Assembly (NCBI GenBank): GCA_014058105.1
Contig: JACGCM010002893.1
Span: 496,001 to 560,000 of the forward strand
Source: Kingdonia uniflora
Lineage: Eukaryota > Streptophyta > Magnoliopsida > Ranunculales > Circaeasteraceae
Direction: 5' to 3'
Length of the DNA: 64,000 nucleotides
Below the pieces are notes generated by a model that saw nothing but the letters and a program-made list of their open reading frames with translations, was not told the DNA's origin and made no database searches. Positions 11,491-22,814 of the stretch are shown one piece after another. Position 1 is the first letter of the stretch. Each line of letters opens with the position of its first letter. A program made the translations under genes and the position numbers.

Positions 11491-13002
11491 ATAGTGTTTG
11501 GAAGAAGATGAACAAGAGGGCTTGTGGTCAAATTCGTTTATGCCTTGCTCAAGACATTAAGTACCTTGTAATCAATGAAACCTCAGTAAAGAAAATTTGA
11601 AAGATTATTCAAAATAATTATTTCGTAAAAAGTATCCAAAATCGACTCCATTTGAAGATAAAGTTGTACTGCTTCACGATGAGACAAAGGATTTCTATGT
11701 CGGAGCACTTAAATGATTTCACTAAGTTATTAGCTGACTTTGTGAACCTAGAGGAGGTTTTTGGCGATGAAGAAAAAAAACTTTTGTTCTTGAACTCGCT
11801 TCTCGAAGAGTACTAACATTTTGTTACGACGATAACATCGGAAAGAGTTCTTTGTAATACTCGGATGCGACTACGGTGGCGGTGAACCATGAGTACCGAA
11901 GGAAGGAAAAATGTGAGATCGATAAGTCGACGTCTGAGGTACCGACGGTTAAAAAAAGGTCTTCAGAATAAAAGAAGTTAAGTGGTAACAACTCTTGATC
12001 GAAGTCGAGAGGTCACAGTATATCGAGAGGTCACGATGTAAATCATAACAACTTGAGAAATTACCAATATATATTTTGTAAAGAGGCGGATCATTGGAAG
12101 AATGAGTGTCCCGCCCTTCTTAAGAAGAAGAAAGGTGGGAAATCGGACTCTTCGGTAAATGTTGCTCAAGACACGGCAAATGGAGGTAATGATTTCGACT
12201 TTTTTTTAACAATATCATCGAGTGCATATGTTGTTGATTCAAAAGAATAGATCATGGATTCAGGTACTACTTATCATATTTGTCCCGAAAGGGTTGTTTT
12301 TATAGTTTAAAAAGACTAGAAGGTGGAGCTTTGTTAATAGGAAATGATGATTCATGTCGCATAATGGGGATAGGTACCATTCATCTAAAGTTGTATAATA
12401 GGTTGGTTAAAGAGATTGAGGAGGTTCAGTATATTCTGGTGATGAAGAACATTATCTCAACAGGTTTACTTGAAAAGAAAGGCTACAAGGTTGTATCTAA
12501 GAATGATGTGAAGAAGGCTCTTAAGAGAGTCATGGTTGTGTTGAAGGGTCAAAGAAGAAGTAACAACTTATACAATTTAGATGGTACGGCTGTTCTTGGT
12601 GAGGTTGCTACTGCGGGAAGTGTGGAGACTGCTTCCAGAGATACCCTAGACTATAACATATGCGTTTGGTGCATGCGGGGGAGAAGTCCTTGAGAGTTCT
12701 TGTGAACCAAGGGCTATTGAAAGGTGTGCAAGTTAGACTTATGTAAATATTATGTTCTGGGAAAGCAGACAAGGGTAAAGTTTGACACGGCTATCCATCG
12801 TACTCGTAGAATCCTTGACTGTGTTCATTCAGATATTTGGGGACCTTCCAGGAATGCATCACTTGGGGGTAAGCATTACTTTGTGTCTTTTGTAGATGAT
12901 TCTCTAGGCTTGTGTGGGTATATACCATGAGAAGGAAGGATGAAGTCCTAGAAATTATCATAAGGTGGAAGAAGTAGATAGAAACTTAAACTCGCAGAAA
13001 GA

Positions 13003-13134
13003 TTTATAGCTGGGTCAATTTTTAGGCAAAAAATTGACTCTCGTTCGAACGACCATGAGCCTGCTTGTAATTGGGTCAGTTTTTAGGCAAAAAGCCAACT
13101 CTCGTTCGAACGACCATGAGGCCCGTTCAAACGG
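13003..13134 (-). repeat. Inverted fragment of the copia-1 LTR inside the integrase region
   Basis: Read on the minus strand, the segment gives two units of the U3 repeat: 'catggtcgttcgaacgagag' followed by 'tttttgcctaaaaa' and 'tgaccca'. These are found in the copia-1 LTRs in the opposite direction. It sits between the start of integrase and the post-integrase TPMEVW motif, in place of most of the catalytic core. Confidence 0.8.
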
Positions 13135-14244
13135 GGTAAAACACCAATGGAAGTTTGGTTGGGAGAACCTGCTTTAAACTATGATTCTCTTCGTATCTTT
13201 GGGTGTCCGGCATACTATCATGTCAAAGATAGTAACTTAAATCCTCGAGCAAGGAAGACTATTTTTTTGAGTAAGAAGAAAGGTGTAAAACACGGCAAGT
13301 TATGAGATATGAGAGACCGAAAGATTATTCTGAGCGGAGATATCACTTTTGATGAGGCTTCTATGATAAAGTTAAATGTCTCTGAGCACGAAGAGAAGAT
13401 GACAAACAAAAATTTACAGCAGATGGAAATTGATGTGTCTTCACATTATCTAGATAGTTCTGTACCAAAGGGAGTACCATTTATCGGTGTAATAGTGGGT
13501 GATGAGCAATTTGTTCATGTTCCAGATGATGAAGACACAGACGAGAATGGAGCATTTTGTGGTACGGATGAGGAGACTCCAGTGGTAGAGTCAATAGCAA
13601 CTAGTAAACCAAAGAGGAATTGTGAGTAAGCCGGGTTGGCTTGTAAAGGACATGGTGTTTCCAAGGGCGAAGGCCATGGTAGCCTATGTACTACCGGTCG
13701 TTGAAGAAGATGTTTCTTCCACCTATAAGTGAGCTATTTATAGTTCTGAGGCTAAATATTGGAAGGGAGCGATGAAGGAAGGGATGTATTCTCTTTTCAA
13801 GATTAAAACTTAGGAACTTTCAAAGTTGCCTAAGGGAAAAAAGACGATCGGTTGTAAATAGGTTAAGACAAAGAAACAATGATATCTAGATGATGGTATA
13901 CGCTTCAAGTCAAGACTCGTAGCTAAAGGCTATGCTCAAAGGGAGGGGATTGATTACAATGAAGTTTTCTCTCTGATGGTGAAATACTCCTCTATTCAAA
14001 TTTTGTTGGCCTTGGTAGTGCAATTTGATTTGGAGTTGTAACAACTCGATATTAAGACTGCGTTCTTACATGGAAATTTAAAGGAAGAGATCTATATGAC
14101 TCAGTCGAGCGGGTTAAAAGTTGTAGGAAAGGAAGACTATGTGCGTAAGCTGAAGAGATCATTGTACGGTTTAAAGCAGTTTCTAAGATAATGGTGCAAA
14201 TAGTTTATGATTGGGAAAAAGTACAATCATATGACCATTATGTT

Positions 14245-14973
14245 TGTTCTGATATGAACTCGAATCGTGTTAGAGAAAGTTCATCGGAGCTCGTGGGACG
14301 AGTGAGGATCGAAGACAGTTTGAAAAAGGCTTTTTTTCAAAGTCCTGTTCGAATAGACCTTTGTTTGTTCGAACATAAGGAGACAGTTAAAAGTGTATTC
14401 GAATAGAAGTTTTGTCTGTTCGAATAAAAGGAGACAGTTAATAGTTTATTCGAATAGAGGTAATGTCTATTCGAATAGAAGATGTTTGTTAGAATAAAAG
14501 GAGGCAGTTAATAGTCTATTCGAACAAAAATGTTCATAACACATCTTATTCGAATAGATCCAGAGTCTATTCGAAAAGGCTTTGTTAAGTCAGTTTTAGA
14601 AGGTTCTTTTAGGGACGTTGGTCTATCTCGTGATCCGTACTTCAAGCCTATTTTTATGCAATGACTTCTTATGTTTATAAGGGGGACTAGGGTTAGTTGT
14701 TAGCCTAATCTTTTGTGAGTTTAACCTTAGAGAGGCTAGGGTTTGAAGAGACTTTATTAAAGCTTGAGAAGCTTGAGAGATCATTGTAACTTGTTTGATA
14801 TCATAGTGAATTGTTCGTGGGGAACGGTTTTTTATCTGCAAGGATTTTCCACTTCCCTCCTCTAGGAAAAATTTTGTATCCTTTATTGTTCTGGTTGATT
14901 TACTTCTTGTGTTGGCGATTTTTGCGTATTATTCTTGTAAGGGAAGAGAGAGTAGCTACCTCGATTCTTAACA
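14245..14973 (+). repeat. copia-2 5' LTR
   Basis: Rich in palindromes ATTCGAAT and GTTCGAAC separated by 'aaggagacagttaa(a/t)ag' units (about 14340-14575). A TATA-like 'gtttataagg' lies near 14670. It ends TCGATTCTTAACA just before the primer site. Confidence 0.85.
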
Positions 14974-14975
14974 AT

Positions 14976-14988
14976 TTGTATCAGAGCG
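14976..14988 (+). other. copia-2 primer-binding site
   Basis: TTTGTATCAGAGC begins three bases after the LTR end. It matches the initiator tRNA-Met site TGGTATCAGAGC with one change. Confidence 0.8.
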
Positions 14989-15034
14989 AGTGTTAGGGCT
15001 TATGTGGTGAAGAGCGATAGCCGATCAGGAGAAG

Positions 15035-18000
15035 TTGAAGATCACGAAGTTTAATATGTTAAATTTTGGAGTGTGGAAGATGCAGATAGAAGATTACTTT
15101 TATCATAAGGATCTTAATTTACCACTGGGTGGAACTGAGATGAAGCCAGTAGATTTTAATGCTGCTAAGTGGGTGCGATTGGATCACAAAGCGCTTAGAA
15201 CCGTTAGGTTAGCGCTGCCATCTCAAATTCTATACATGATTTCCAAAGTTACAACGATGAAGGGTTTAATGGAGACATTAACCGATATGTACTCGGAACC
15301 GTCTGGGGCAAATAAGGTTCACCTTTTACGGTGCTTGTTTACTTTAATGATGATGGAGAATGGTAGTGTGCAGGCTTATATCAGTGAGTTCAATACCATA
15401 CATGTTCAACTGAAATTCGTTAAAATCACTTTTACCGAGGAGGTGAGAGCGTGGGCTCTTCTAGGGCAGATGCCAGAAAGCTGGGAAGGATTCATTACAG
15501 CTGTGAGCAACTCATTTGGGAAGGAAGACATCAAATTTGACACTATAGTCTCGTTGATTATGAGTGAAGAGAATAGGCGTAAAACATCTGAACCCTCTTC
15601 GAGTTCAAACGGCAGTATGTTAAGCATCGAGGAAAGAGGGAGGTCTTACAGAAAAGGGCCGAAATTTGGAAGGGGTCGATCACAGTCAAGAGGGAAGTAT
15701 AAGCCGCCCGGAGCCTGTTGGACTTGTGGAAAGAAGGGTCACTTCAGGCGAGATTACAACTCTTCTTCTTCTACGAAGATTGATGATGAAGAGAAAGATA
15801 CAATGAACCTTACTGAAGAGGTTAGTTCTGACGAGGCTCCACTACTATCGTGTGACGATGTTAATGAATTTTGGATTGTTGATTCGGGCGCTTCCTTCCA
15901 TGCTATTGCGAATGTAGGTTTTCTTACCAATATTGTTAAAGGCGACTTCGGTACGGTCTTTATTGCAGATAAGAGTGCACGCAATATTACTGGAAAGGGA
16001 AACGCTAGGTTATTGTTGTCTTCAGGGGGAATATTAGTTTTACAGAATGTGTGACTTATACCAAAATTGGAGCGTAACCTTATATCGGTTAGCAAATTGG
16101 CGGATGATGCCCGATACGAGTGTACCTTTGGCGCAACCTTCTTGAAAGTTACAAAGGGAGCTATGCTGCTAGCTCGAGGCTTGCAAAAAGGAACATTGTA
16201 TACAACGCAAAACATAATTTCTACTATTTATGCGGCTACTCTGGGGATTGATACAAGTACGTGGCACAAACGGCTCTGTCACATGAGTGAGAAGGGGATG
16301 AAGATAATGGTAACGAAGGGAAAGCTAGAGGGTCTTGCTAAGGTTGATCTCAAGTTTTGTGAAGAGTGTGTTTTTGCGAAGCAGAAGAAAGTCAGTTTCA
16401 AATTATCTAGAAGATCAAGGAAACCCGGAAAGCTGGATCTTGTACACACGGATGTTTGGGGGCCAACCAAGGTGTCTTCTCTTGGTGGTTCTCATTACTA
16501 TGTTACTTTTCTCGATGATACTACTTATAAACTATGGGTCTACTTCGTGAAGAACAAGTCAGATGTGTTCGATAAATTCAAGAGGTGGAGGGCTCTAGTT
16601 GAAAATGAAACCGGTTTGAAACTGAAGTGTCTCAAGTCGGATAACGGGGGCGAATACTGTAGTGATGAGTTTGAAGACTTTTGCGCATCAAACGGGATAA
16701 GGAGACAGAAAACTATTCCTGGGACACCGCAAAAAAATGGTGTTGCCTAACGCATGAACCGAACAATAAACGAGAGAACGAGGAGTATGAGACTCAACGC
16801 TGGATTGCCAAAGTGTTTTTGGGCAAATACGGTTAGTACGGCGGCTTACTTGATTAACAGAGGGCCTTCAACGGCTTTAGAGTTTGGACTTCTTGAAGAA
16901 GCATGGATCAGTAAAGAAGTAAACCTTAATCACTTGTGAATTTTTGGTTGTACCTCATATGTGCTTAATAATTCATATACAAGGACCAACTTAGATGCAA
17001 AGTCGACGAAGTACATTTTCATTGGATACGGTGGTGATGATTTTGGGTACCGGTTTTGGGATGCGAAGAATCGAAAAGTTATCCGAATTGTAATGTTACA
17101 TTCAATGAGGAAGTCTTATATAAAGATTTCAATGTACCTGTGAAAAGGATTCGAGGTGAAGAAGAGAAAAGTGTCGACATTGAAGATGATGAACCCTCTA
17201 GAGAGGATAATGTAGAAGTCGTTGTTGTGTTCGTTGCACCGAATGAAAACGAGGAACCTAATGATCTAGACATTCCAATAACACTTCGAAAGGAGCCGAG
17301 AGTTGCAAGAACTCCGACAAGGTACGTAAATTTTTTAAATCACTTGTTACTTACAGATGGTGATGAACCTGAAAGTTATAAGGAGGCTTTAGATGTGGAA
17401 GCCAAAAGCAAGTGGGAGTTTGCTATGGATAATGAGATGCTGTCATTATCAGTTAATCGAACTTGGGATTTAGTTCGGTTACCAAAGGGGAAGATAGCAT
17501 TGTATAACAAGTGGATATACAGACTAAAGCAGAAATCTGATGGTTCAAGAAGAATCAAGGCTAGACTTGTAGTAAAGGGCTTTCAGCAGAAAGAGGGCGT
17601 TGATTTTGGTGAGATTTTTACTCTTGTTGTGAAGATGTCTACTATTTGGGTTGTGATGAATATAGTTACTGTTGAAGATTTTCATCTTGAACAACTTGAT
17701 GTCAAGACTGCTTTTCTTCACTGTAACCTTGATGAAAAAATTTATATGAAGCAGTCAGAAGGGTATTCAGTTAAAGGGAAATGAGATCTTGTGTGTAGGC
17801 TTACGAAGAGCTTATACGGTTTGAAACAAGCGTCGAGACAGTAGTATTTGAAGTATGAACAGTTCATGTCCAGAAATGGTTATTCGAAGAGCAATGCGGA
17901 TCACTGTAGTTTTATTAAGAATACAGGGAACTCGTATATTATTCTACTTCTATATGTGGATGATATGTTGGTAGCAAATACCGACATGGGAGAGATAGTT

Positions 18001-18900
18001 AAGTTGAAGGAACTATTATTCCTGGAGTTTTCTATGAAGGACCTGTGTGCGGCAACAAAAATTCTTGGTATGCGGCGAAATAATTTCTTGGAAAGCGGCG
18101 AGAATTAAAGTTGTCTCAAGCTGAGTACATCGGCAAAGTACTGAAGCGGTTCAATATGGATGGTTCTAAAGTTGTTTGTACACCATTGGGAGGTCACTTT
18201 AAATTATCAAAGGATTGTTGTCCGAAGACGCAGAAGGATCGCGATGAGATGCGAAAAGTTCTTTATCAATCCGCGGTTGGTAGCCTAATGTACGTTATGA
18301 TTTGTACGAGACGGGACATTGCCCAAGCAGTGGGAATTGTTAGTAGATATATGAGCAATCCAGGCCAGAAGCATTGGAGAGCTATGAAATAGATACTGAG
18401 GTATCTAAAGGGGACTCAAGATATGACATTATGTTATGGGGGTTCTCAGATATGCTTACAGGGTTTTATTGATTCTGATGTGGCGGGTGACATGGATAGG
18501 CGGAAGAACACTAGAGGTTTTGTTTTTACATTGGGAAGCGGTGCAGTTACATGGGTTTCTAGGCTACAAAAGATTGTAGCTTTGTCTACGACTGAGGCGA
18601 AATATGTTGTAGCTACAGAAGCGTGCAAAGATATGGTTTGGCTCAAAGGGTTGGTGAAAGAGCTTGGTAGAGAACAATTTTATCCTAAGTTGTATAGTAA
18701 TAGTCAAAGCGTTATACACTTAGCGAAGAATTCGACTTTTCACTCTAAGACCTAGCACATTGATATTCGGTATCACTATATTTGCTCGCTCCTCGAGGAT
18801 GGTGTGTTGAAGCTTGTGAAGATTCACACTGATGTTAATCCGACCGATATGTTTTCGAAGGTGGTAACTTTTTAGAAGTTGATGACATGTACAACTTATA
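15035..18900 (+). pseudogene. copia-2 gag-pol polyprotein, broken
   Basis: A 339-codon open stretch (15035-16054) carries gag, a zinc knuckle CWTCGKKGHFRRDY (last Cys changed to Tyr) and the protease site WIVDSGASFH. After one stop the frame continues with the integrase HHCC finger (WHKRLCH, CEECVFAK) and the catalytic Asp residues in HTDVWGP and KSDNGGEY. The codon of the third catalytic residue is a stop at about 16748, within PQKNGVA. Frameshifts near 17080 and 18100 separate reverse transcriptase (LDVKTAFLH, LYVDDM) and RNase H (ALSTTEAKYV, DVAGDMD). The order and motifs are those of Ty1/copia. The element could move only with help, if at all. Confidence 0.92.
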
Positions 18901-18990
18901 TGGATCTTCAAGATTGAAGGTCTGGGTAGTGCGAGCAATTCATTAGGAGATCCAGAGATAGATTATGGGATTCGATTTCAAGTGTGAGAT

Positions 18991-19707
18991 TGTTATGATA
19001 TGAACTCGAATCATGTTAGAGGAAGTTCATCGGAGCTTGTGGGACGAGCGAGGATCAAAAACGGTTTGAAAAAGGTTTTTTTTCAAAGTCCTGTTCTAAT
19101 AGACCTTTGTCTGTTCGAACAGAAGGAGACAATTAAAAGTGTATTCGAATAGAAGCTTTGTCTGTTCAAATAAAAGGAGATAGCTAATAGTTTATTCGAA
19201 TATAACTCATGTTTATTCGAATAGAAGATGTCTGTTCGAATAGACTTTCGTTTATTCAAACATAAATGTTCATAACACATCTTATTCGAATAGATACAAA
19301 GTCTATTCGAATAGACTTCGTTAATTCAGTTTTAGAAGGTATTTTTAAGGACGTTGGTCTGTCTTGTGATTCGTATTTCAAGCTTATTCTTATGTAATGA
19401 CTTCCCATGTTTATAAGGGGGTCTAGGGTTAGTTGTTAGCCTAATCATTTGTGAGTTTAACCTTAGAGGGGCTAGGGTTTGAAGAGACTCCATTAAAGCT
19501 TTAGAAGCTTGAGAGATCATTGTAACCTGTTTAATATCATAGTGAATTATTCGTGGGGAGTAGTTTTTATCCGCAAGGGTTTTCCACTTCCCTCCTCTGG
19601 GGAAAAATTTTGTGTCCTTTATTGTTCTTGTTGATTTACTTCTTGTGTTGGTGATTTCCACGTATCGTTCTTGTAAGAGAAGAGAGTAGCTACCTCGATT
19701 CTCAACA
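18991..19707 (+). repeat. copia-2 3' LTR
   Basis: Second copy of the 14245-14973 LTR, 717 bases against 729. It shows the same TTCGAA-type palindromes, several mutated, and a TATA-like 'gtttataagg' near 19410. Confidence 0.9.
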
Positions 19708-19712
19708 GTGTT

Positions 19713-20681
19713 TACTTGCGGAAGCTACGTGACGGGTCATTTATTTACTTACTTTTATATATGGATGATATGTTTATTGAGTGTAAGCACAAAAGAGAGA
19801 TTAGCAAGTTGAAGTAGCAAATGGGTTAAAAAATTTAAATAAAAGATCTCGGTGATGCGAAGAAGATTCTTAGAATGAAGATTCATAGAGATAGAGAGAA
19901 TGGAGCGGTGCATCTCTCTCAGACGACGTACATGAAGAAGGTACTTCAAAGATTTGGTATTGATGGGAACACAAAACTTGTAAGTATGCCCCTTGCTCCT
20001 CATTTTAAGCTTAAGGCTTCTATGTCTCCAAAAACGAATGACGAACGTGATGATGAGCGTGATTATATATGAGTCAAGTTCTTTTTGTTAGCGTTGTTGG
20101 TAGCTTGATGTATGTTATGGTATGTACTCGGCCATATATTTTATAGGCGGTTGGTATGGTTAGCCGATATATGCATGATCTGGGAAGAGATCATTAGCGA
20201 GTTGTGAAATGGATTTTACGGTATATCAAAGGTACTATGGATATTGGTTTAGAATTTCGTAAGCAAAATTTGATTGATAAGTTTTGTGTGGGTTATGTGA
20301 ATTTTGACTATATGGGTGATTTAGATAAACGGCAGTCTACTACCAGGTATATTTTTACATTGGGTAGAGGACTGGTTTATTAGAGTTCTACGCTACAATC
20401 AATGGTGGCTCTATCTACCCGCCTGATACATTAAGATGGAATATCTTGATGTTTTTTGTGATAGTCAGAGTGCTATCTTCTTGGCCAAATATTAGGTTCA
20501 TCATCAATGCACGAAGCATATAGATGTGTGTTATCACTTTGTCAGAGAAGTCCTGGAAGAGGGTGAGATTCTGCTGAAGAAGATTCACACCAATGATAAC
20601 CCGGCATATATATTTACAAAAGTTGTTTCGGGGATTAAGTTCAATCATTGTTTGGACTTGGTCCAAATCCTTATTATAGAT
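19713..20681 (+). pseudogene. copia-1 pol, second part (reverse transcriptase end and RNase H)
   Basis: The copia-1 frame resumes directly after the copia-2 target duplication. It shows a YMDDM catalytic motif (about 19759), then KKILRMKIHRDRENGAVHL and TYMKKVLQRFGIDG (19861-19970). RNase H follows, with GTMDIGLEF and DYMGDLDKRQST (20230-20345) and the tail TKHIDVCYHFVREVLEEG (about 20510). Stops and frameshifts are common. Coding ends near 20681. The 168 bases to the 3' LTR hold no ORF and end in a purine-rich run. Confidence 0.85.
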
Positions 20682-20849
20682 TGAGGGGATTTTGGGAACT
20701 ACGGGCGACTTGATCCATGGTACGTAGGCAACCATTGATTTCGTGCAGTCGATTTTGGTCATTTTGGGGCCGTTTGTGAGAGAGGGTTCGATTTGGTATG
20801 TTGGCAAAGTTTGGCTCAGATTTGAGGAAATCTTCACCGAGGTGAAAAA

Positions 20850-21494
20850 TATTGGGGTTGGACTCGTAGACGTTCGAACGGACCTCATGGTCGTTCGAAT
20901 GAGAGCCAGTTTTTTGCCTAAAAACTGACCCAACTACAAATCTTTTGTTGGAGGCTCATTGCCGTTCGAATGGGCCTCATGGTCATTCGAATGAAATTCA
21001 GTTTTTTGCTTAAAAACTGACCCAGCTACAAACTTCGTTTAGATTGTTTGATTCCGTTCGACCAAGACTCAGTTATTCGAACGACGACTCGGAGATTTGT
21101 TTTGAGATGTCATTTAGACCATTGGTTTTGCCTCGTGACCCGTATTTGATGTAATAAGTCTCCCAAGTATATAAGAGAGATTTGGTTACTTGGGGTATTT
21201 AGTAGCCATCCTTGGTGAGATTTGTGTGTGAGGAATTTCTTGAGAGAAAACCTCAAATTGGTTTGAAACATCCTTGGTGAGATTTGTGTGTGAGGAATTT
21301 CTTGAGAGAAAACCTCAAATTGGTTTGAGATTGTAACTTTGGATCTTTGAATAAAACTCTATCTCTCTTGTGTGTGAATGCAGGCAATTTGCCGAACCAC
21401 CTTAAATGTATATTATCTTGTAAATGTATTTATTATTTTAGCTTATTTGTGCTCTAATCGAATCGGAGTTCGGCTTGTGCGGCGTTGCTCAACA
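20850..21494 (+). repeat. copia-1 3' LTR
   Basis: Matches 9255-9918. It has two of the roughly 70-base TTCGAA units where the 5' LTR has three. It also carries an extra 62-base tandem duplication at 21207-21330. Ends GCTCAACA at 21487-21494. Confidence 0.85.
21207..21330 (+). repeat. 62-bp tandem duplication in the copia-1 3' LTR
   Basis: Units 21207-21268 and 21269-21330 both begin CATCCTTGGTGAG and run through 'cctcaaattggtttga'. The 5' LTR has a single copy, so the duplication arose after insertion. Confidence 0.85.
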
Positions 21495-22814
21495 TATACG
21501 ATTTTACTTCTGACTCCTCCAACGATAAAAAAAAACCGATTATTGGTGCTGAGGAGAGTGAAATGCCGGTCAGCTATATAATATTATACTGAAATAATTG
21601 CAAACCAATGTCGGAAGTATATTGTAATTGTATCTAATTCAACCATGATAGCACGCGTGGCTCATGTCATCATAGCTATATTCTCCTTCATGTGATGAAA
21701 GCCTTGAATCAACCATTTTTATAGTGAGAAAACATTAGTTTTATTGATAGTCAGGAGCAAAAACATTTCCAAGAGGACTAGAGCCTTGTCTCTAGTATAT
21801 GATTACATCATTATATTCTAAAGTGAATGATACCCATTTTATCAAGAATAAGGAAAACTGCTGTTACATGTCTAGACAGATCAATAATTCTCCAAAAGAA
21901 ATGTGTTCTTCCTAGTTTAGCCAAAGAGTCAGCTGTGTGATTTCCTTCCCTGTATCCACCATACTAGACCACCGTATTTAGGTTTTTAATGAATATTTGC
22001 TTAGATCGCATGCATGCGTATGCTAGGGAAATTTCTCGAACCACTTAACAACCATACATTTATATGAACACAACACAAATGTATATAAGGACAATTATAT
22101 CGATGTACATTCGTTACTAGTTAGTAATTTAGTACACAAGTTGGAGGAATATTTATCATCATTGGGAGTTTGATATTCTTTTTAAGTTACAGAATGTATC
22201 ACAGAAGCATTGACAAAGAAACAATAAACGAACCGGACGGGATCAGATAATGTTAAAAAGAGTAGTTGAATGACTTGAAAGGAGGAATTTTGTATGGTAC
22301 AAGAAATAAAGAAAGACTAAGATGGTTTGAAAAATGAAATTTGGTGTCGTCTAGGGAAGGTGCCAACTGAATATAATCTTCTTGCTCTCATATATGGACT
22401 TTAAGATGTTTATTACCCGAAAAGAGAAAATTAATAAGATGAATTATAGAAGATAATAATGACACATAATCTAATGGAGTCCACATGTTAAGTTGTACAG
22501 TATTTGGTTTTATTCCGAAATCTCTACTTAAACTCATTGCCAGGTTCATTGTAAGCAAAGCTTTCTTCCAAAATCTCTACTCTAAAGTCCAATTCTGACG
22601 AGAATACCACTTTTGTCCATCTGCAGTAAAATTAATTAGCCAACCATTCTGCAGGCCGAGCTTCTTAAAAATGGCGAGGAAAGGAAACTACAGAGTTTAT
22701 GTTTGCTGTCACCTCTGACTTGAGAAACGTGAATATTTGTTTAAACTATAATTTGATATTTTGTGGCTATAAAGGTAGACAAAAAAATAGACATATTTTG
22801 AAGTAGACTCACAA
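21495..22814. other. Upstream flank of the potassium transporter gene
   Basis: It contains a LINE remnant (21812-21968) and otherwise nothing recognisable. A TATA-like CTATAAAG sits at 22767-22774, only about 40 bases before the transporter ATG. Either the leader is very short or the true promoter lies further up. No clear cis-element array was seen. Confidence 0.4.
21812..21968 (-). pseudogene. RNase H-like C-terminus of a LINE (non-LTR retrotransposon), remnant
   Basis: On the minus strand a short frame reads GGYREGNHTADSLAKLGR followed by about 30 residues and a stop at 21812. The R-x-GN-x-x-AD-x-LA pattern is the last catalytic block of the RNase H domain found at the C-terminus of many plant LINE polyproteins. 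Upstream homology is lost at once, so only the 3' end of an inserted copy remains. An RNase H-like host gene fragment is the alternative. Confidence 0.55.

Larger units (their letters stand above)
10033..14244 (+). pseudogene. copia-1 gag-pol, first part (to reverse transcriptase)
   Basis: The gag start is ATG 10033, with KKFNDTNNFGMWR near residue 36. Gag is interrupted at 10237 by an insertion and resumes at 11491. A damaged zinc knuckle (CKEADHWKNECP, about 12079, first Cys lost) comes next. A protease-like MDSGTTYH motif (about 12250) and an integrase start (HSDIWGP, about 12826) follow. Integrase is cut short at about 13000, where an inverted LTR fragment replaces its core. The frame resumes at TPMEVW (about 13141) and reaches reverse transcriptase with LDIKTAFLHGNL (about 14045) and KRSLYGLKQ (about 14152). 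Multiple stops and frameshifts occur. The frame is split by copia-2 at 14245 and continues at 19713. Confidence 0.8.
14245..19707 (+). mobile_element. Ty1/copia retrotransposon 'copia-2', full length, nested in copia-1
   Basis: LTRs at 14245-14973 and 18991-19707 start TGTT(C/A)TGATATG and end ATTCT(T/C)AACA. The flanks are ATGTT (14240-14244) and GTGTT (19708-19712). Joining the copia-1 reading frame across them restores reverse transcriptase (DHYV... to ...YLRKL), so the element landed in that gene. About 13 differences in the first 165 aligned LTR bases were counted by eye, so it is not recent. Coding order is gag, protease, integrase, reverse transcriptase, RNase H. Confidence 0.92.
9255..21494 (+). 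mobile_element. Ty1/copia retrotransposon 'copia-1', with two insertions
   Basis: Two LTRs (about 9255-9918 and 20850-21494) in the same orientation end in GCTCAACA. A tRNA-Met-type primer site follows the left LTR, and a purine-rich run ends just before the right one. The internal region encodes gag, protease, integrase, reverse transcriptase and RNase H in copia order. It is interrupted by a solo-LTR-like insertion (10237-11490) and by copia-2 (14245-19707). No clean target duplication was found (flanks about TTATC and TATAC), and the first LTR bases are uncertain by a few positions. Many stops and frameshifts mark an old copy. Confidence 0.85.

Noticed and set aside
15754..16215. 153-codon minus-strand ORF
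   Set aside because: Shadow of the copia-2 protease/integrase coding region; no motif.
20415..20933. 172-codon minus-strand ORF
   Set aside because: It lies antisense to the copia-1 RNase H end and runs into the 3' LTR. The plus strand carries the recognisable pol motifs and the minus translation has none.
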